Shown here piece by piece: positions 62,109 to 64,000 of a DNA stretch of 64,000 nucleotides. The stretch comes from Epithemia pelagica. Lineage: Eukaryota; Bacillariophyta; Bacillariophyceae; Surirellales; Surirellaceae. A program made the translations under genes and the position numbers. The stretch spans positions 186,001 to 250,000 of the forward strand of contig OX337233.1 in NCBI GenBank assembly GCA_946965045.2, in the 5' to 3' direction. The notes beneath the pieces are model-generated. The model was not told the DNA's origin, made no database searches, and saw only the letters and a program-made list of their open reading frames with translations. Every line of letters begins with the position of its first letter. Positions within the stretch are counted from its first letter, which is position 1.

Positions 62109-62480
62109 TCAAAGTCGTGCAAGGCACACTGTCGCAATGCCCCCAACGGATTCAGGGTGCCGGTTGTCGTGGTTTTGGGTGTTTTCTGGTCGACCCGCTG
62201 TAAGGGCCGCATCGACGTTGAATGGATTCCTCGTTGCCGTCTGGGTTTTCTTGCTGTGGAGGTACAAGGACTCAAAGGGTGTTTTCCACACCAACGTGGT
62301 GGCATAGCCCTGGAACTCGACCTCATTGTTGTCTGTCACAGGTTCCAATTCGGCGTCATCCTACAAGACTTGATTGATGTGACGATGCAATTGTCGGGCC
62401 AGACCGGCCAGCGTGTCGTTCGAAAAGGCCGATCGGTCGGCAAATCGATCCCAGGATGCTGTCGTTGTTGTAAAGCGTCG
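62109..62480 (-). pseudogene. Coding-like fragment of unknown family, interrupted by a stop
   Basis: On the minus strand one frame reads ASWDRFADRSAFSNDTLAGL, RQLHRHINQVL, a TAG at 62363-62361, then DDAELEPVTDNNEVEFQGYA, LVWKTPFESLYLHSKKTQTA and on to a stop at 62109. The composition looks protein-like, unlike neighbouring repeats, and no other copy exists in the window. I do not recognise the family; it may be a fragment of a gene picked up with a duplication. Confidence 0.35.
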
Positions 62481-62599
62481 ACCGTGTGCAGCGTGCAGGT
62501 GCAGCGGTCGACCGTGTGTTGTTGTTATTAGTTCTCCACGCTGTAAAATGCCTAGCGGTTTGAATACCTTTTACTCTGCAAAAGATTGTAGGTACAGGA

Positions 62600-62678
62600 C
62601 CTCGATATCTAGTGATTGAGTAGTTAGATGACCAAAAGCACGACACATATGCGACCCGACTCCTCACCCCCGCTGGGG
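62600..62678. repeat. Partial short repeat, right end CCCCCGCTGGGG
   Basis: Related to the right two thirds of the 54805-54903 element (CAAAAGCACGACACATATGC, GCGACCCGACTCC, CCCCCGCTGGGG). The left terminus is missing. Confidence 0.45.
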
Positions 62679-62699
62679 ACTACTCCGTCGCATCGACCA

Positions 62700-63360
62700 C
62701 GATGACGGCGAAGATGAGGACGGCGACGACTTGACCTTATCAATCAATTTCACCAACATGTCTCTTCAAGAAGCGATGATTGAGGACAACAACCATGAAG
62801 TGGCCTTCTTCAATCCGTGACAATTGAATTGCGAGGCCCAGGATCAGTCCCAACATTGGGAAACAATGGCGGTTGCCAACATAGATCGAGGAGCGCAGGA
62901 GAGTTTGCATGGACCCTCAAGTTCGAATCGCTCCAATCTACGGACAGCAAATCTTCGCAAAAAGATGCGACAACTCTCGATGGATCGTCATTCTTGCCAA
63001 ATGACACCCAATGGTGGCTGCTCCGTGGCACTGCGATTACCTTGGTGGTCTATGTGGCCTTTTACTCGGCTCGATCAAATGTTTGAAGCTATGTGGGCAT
63101 TGTCGAGGATTTCATGTACAAGGGTCATTGGTGCAATCGTCATTTGAATCGACACGGTTACGTCATGCATCCGACACGGGAGAATCAACAGGTGAAGAAT
63201 CGATTATGGGAAAGGGTCCCATCGCCCTTCCACATCGACCAGACGAAGATTCGCAACACCAAGAACCAGAATCCAACGAAGAAGAACAAGAACAAGTTCT
63301 ATTAGACGACAGCCAAGACATGATCGGCGCCATTCGTGGTCGTGGTTTTGTTGTTGATAC
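62700..63360 (+). pseudogene. Worn plus-strand gene of unknown family
   Basis: Traces in order on the plus strand are an acidic run (DDGEDEDGDD near 62700), an ATG at 62758 giving MSLQEAMIEDNNHEVAFFNP then a stop, a frame with KDATTLDGSSF and DTQWWLLRG followed by a hydrophobic segment (ITLVVYVAFY), and then EEEQEQVLLDDSQDMIG. The pieces lie in different frames, so either introns or decay separates them. The first three traces recur at 4600-5000 and 54930-55330, and the last at 20560-20650. It may be a membrane-anchored protein; the function is unknown. Confidence 0.35.
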
Positions 63361-64000
63361 TGCTGAGTTCGGTACGATGCTTAAATGCGGTAGTGATCGA
63401 AGTCCAACACTGCTGCTCGACAGTGTTATAATCTTGCAACAAGGTTTGGCGGAACTGTCATTGAGGGGCAAGACATCGCGATGGGGAGCAGCTTGTTTCC
63501 AGGCATTAGCATTCGAACGAGCAATAGTGCGACAGGGAATAGCGGTGGTGGAGGTTTCCTGATTCGTTGTCGTTGTCGTCGCCGCCGTCAATGCTCCGAC
63601 TTCCAAGATGGAATTGAACACAGCCGGTTCCACGGCAATGGTGCCGTCAGCAGTTTCGTCCAATTGAGGTACTTCTTCATTTGTGGCTGCGTTCGTAGTT
63701 CGGAAGGTTGTGGTGTGGCAACGACGAGACTCGATTCCGTGTTGCCGTTCGGTCCATTGCGAGCAAATTACCGACCTCATGATATAGAATAGTTGCTGTA
63801 TTGGAGGAAATATCGAACACGTCGGTGCGAAAAATTCCAAAGGATTCGCAATTGTCCTGTCACCCAAAACCGCCACGAGCATCGAAAGACGGGGTACTGC
63901 CCTCTTACGCAGGCATTAGCCATAGAAGGACAATCCCCACACAATTAAACGCATGGTCGGAACGAAGATGACCGTCCAAATAAGTCGCTGCGCCATGTTG
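63360..64000. repeat. Duplicated block matching 30680-31330
   Basis: Nearly identical to 30680-31330 and continuing past the window edge. In the first copy this block leads after about 250 bases into the 3' end of a minus-strand Kelch gene. Confidence 0.8.

Noticed and set aside
1-64000. CRISPR arrays, rRNA genes, functional tRNAs, bacterial operons
   Set aside because: No regular spacer-repeat arrays, no rRNA landmarks, and no closing tRNA cloverleaf were seen. Gene structure and mobile elements are eukaryotic.

Overview
The window looks like nuclear DNA from a eukaryote with short or absent introns. It has non-LTR retrotransposons, LRR and TIR domains, large segmental duplications, and no operons or ribosome-binding sites. 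The mix of lineage-expanded Kelch genes, two LINE types and an LRR-TIR gene would fit a diatom or another stramenopile. That assignment is inference at roughly even confidence; no marker gene settles it.

The backbone is a cluster of Kelch-repeat (six-bladed beta-propeller) genes, all on the minus strand. Five are intact: 21164-22348, 34735-35937, 44263-45465, 51971-53158 and 60149-61348. Four are full length but broken: 6472-7698, 31588-32810, 46812-48026 and 56781-57993. One is cut by the left window edge (1-174), and two are C-terminal fragments near 5.8-6.2 and 56.1-56.5 kb. The copies are mosaics of one another. Most carry one of two recurring 5' flanks. The DNA between them is a patchwork of duplicated blocks and worn coding traces. 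The clearest duplication pairs 793-8400 with 54192-58600, and 9075-10095 with 53400-54191.

Four foreign or separate segments interrupt the array. (1) 1496-4551 is a DNA-transposon-like element with hairpin-rich inverted ends. It carries the N-terminal half of a RecQ-like helicase converging on an unrecognised gene, and a duplicated copy of the locus at 54.87 kb lacks it. (2) 11693-19879, minus strand, is a LINE with an APE-type endonuclease, reverse transcriptase and RNase H; a 35-bp tandem duplication has frameshifted its second ORF. (3) 22574-29934, plus strand, is a second, unrelated LINE with N-terminal C2H2 fingers and a C-terminal restriction-like nuclease; both ORFs are open. (4) 38775-41991, plus strand, is an LRR gene followed by an LRR-TIR gene, preceded by a 1.7-kb stretch bounded by a perfect 45-bp inverted repeat.

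No metabolic pathway is encoded here. The region reads as a fast-evolving gene-family cluster (Kelch, LRR, TIR) shaped by duplication, exchange between copies, decay and transposon insertion. The most notable items are the LRR-TIR locus, the helicase element and the mosaic Kelch family.
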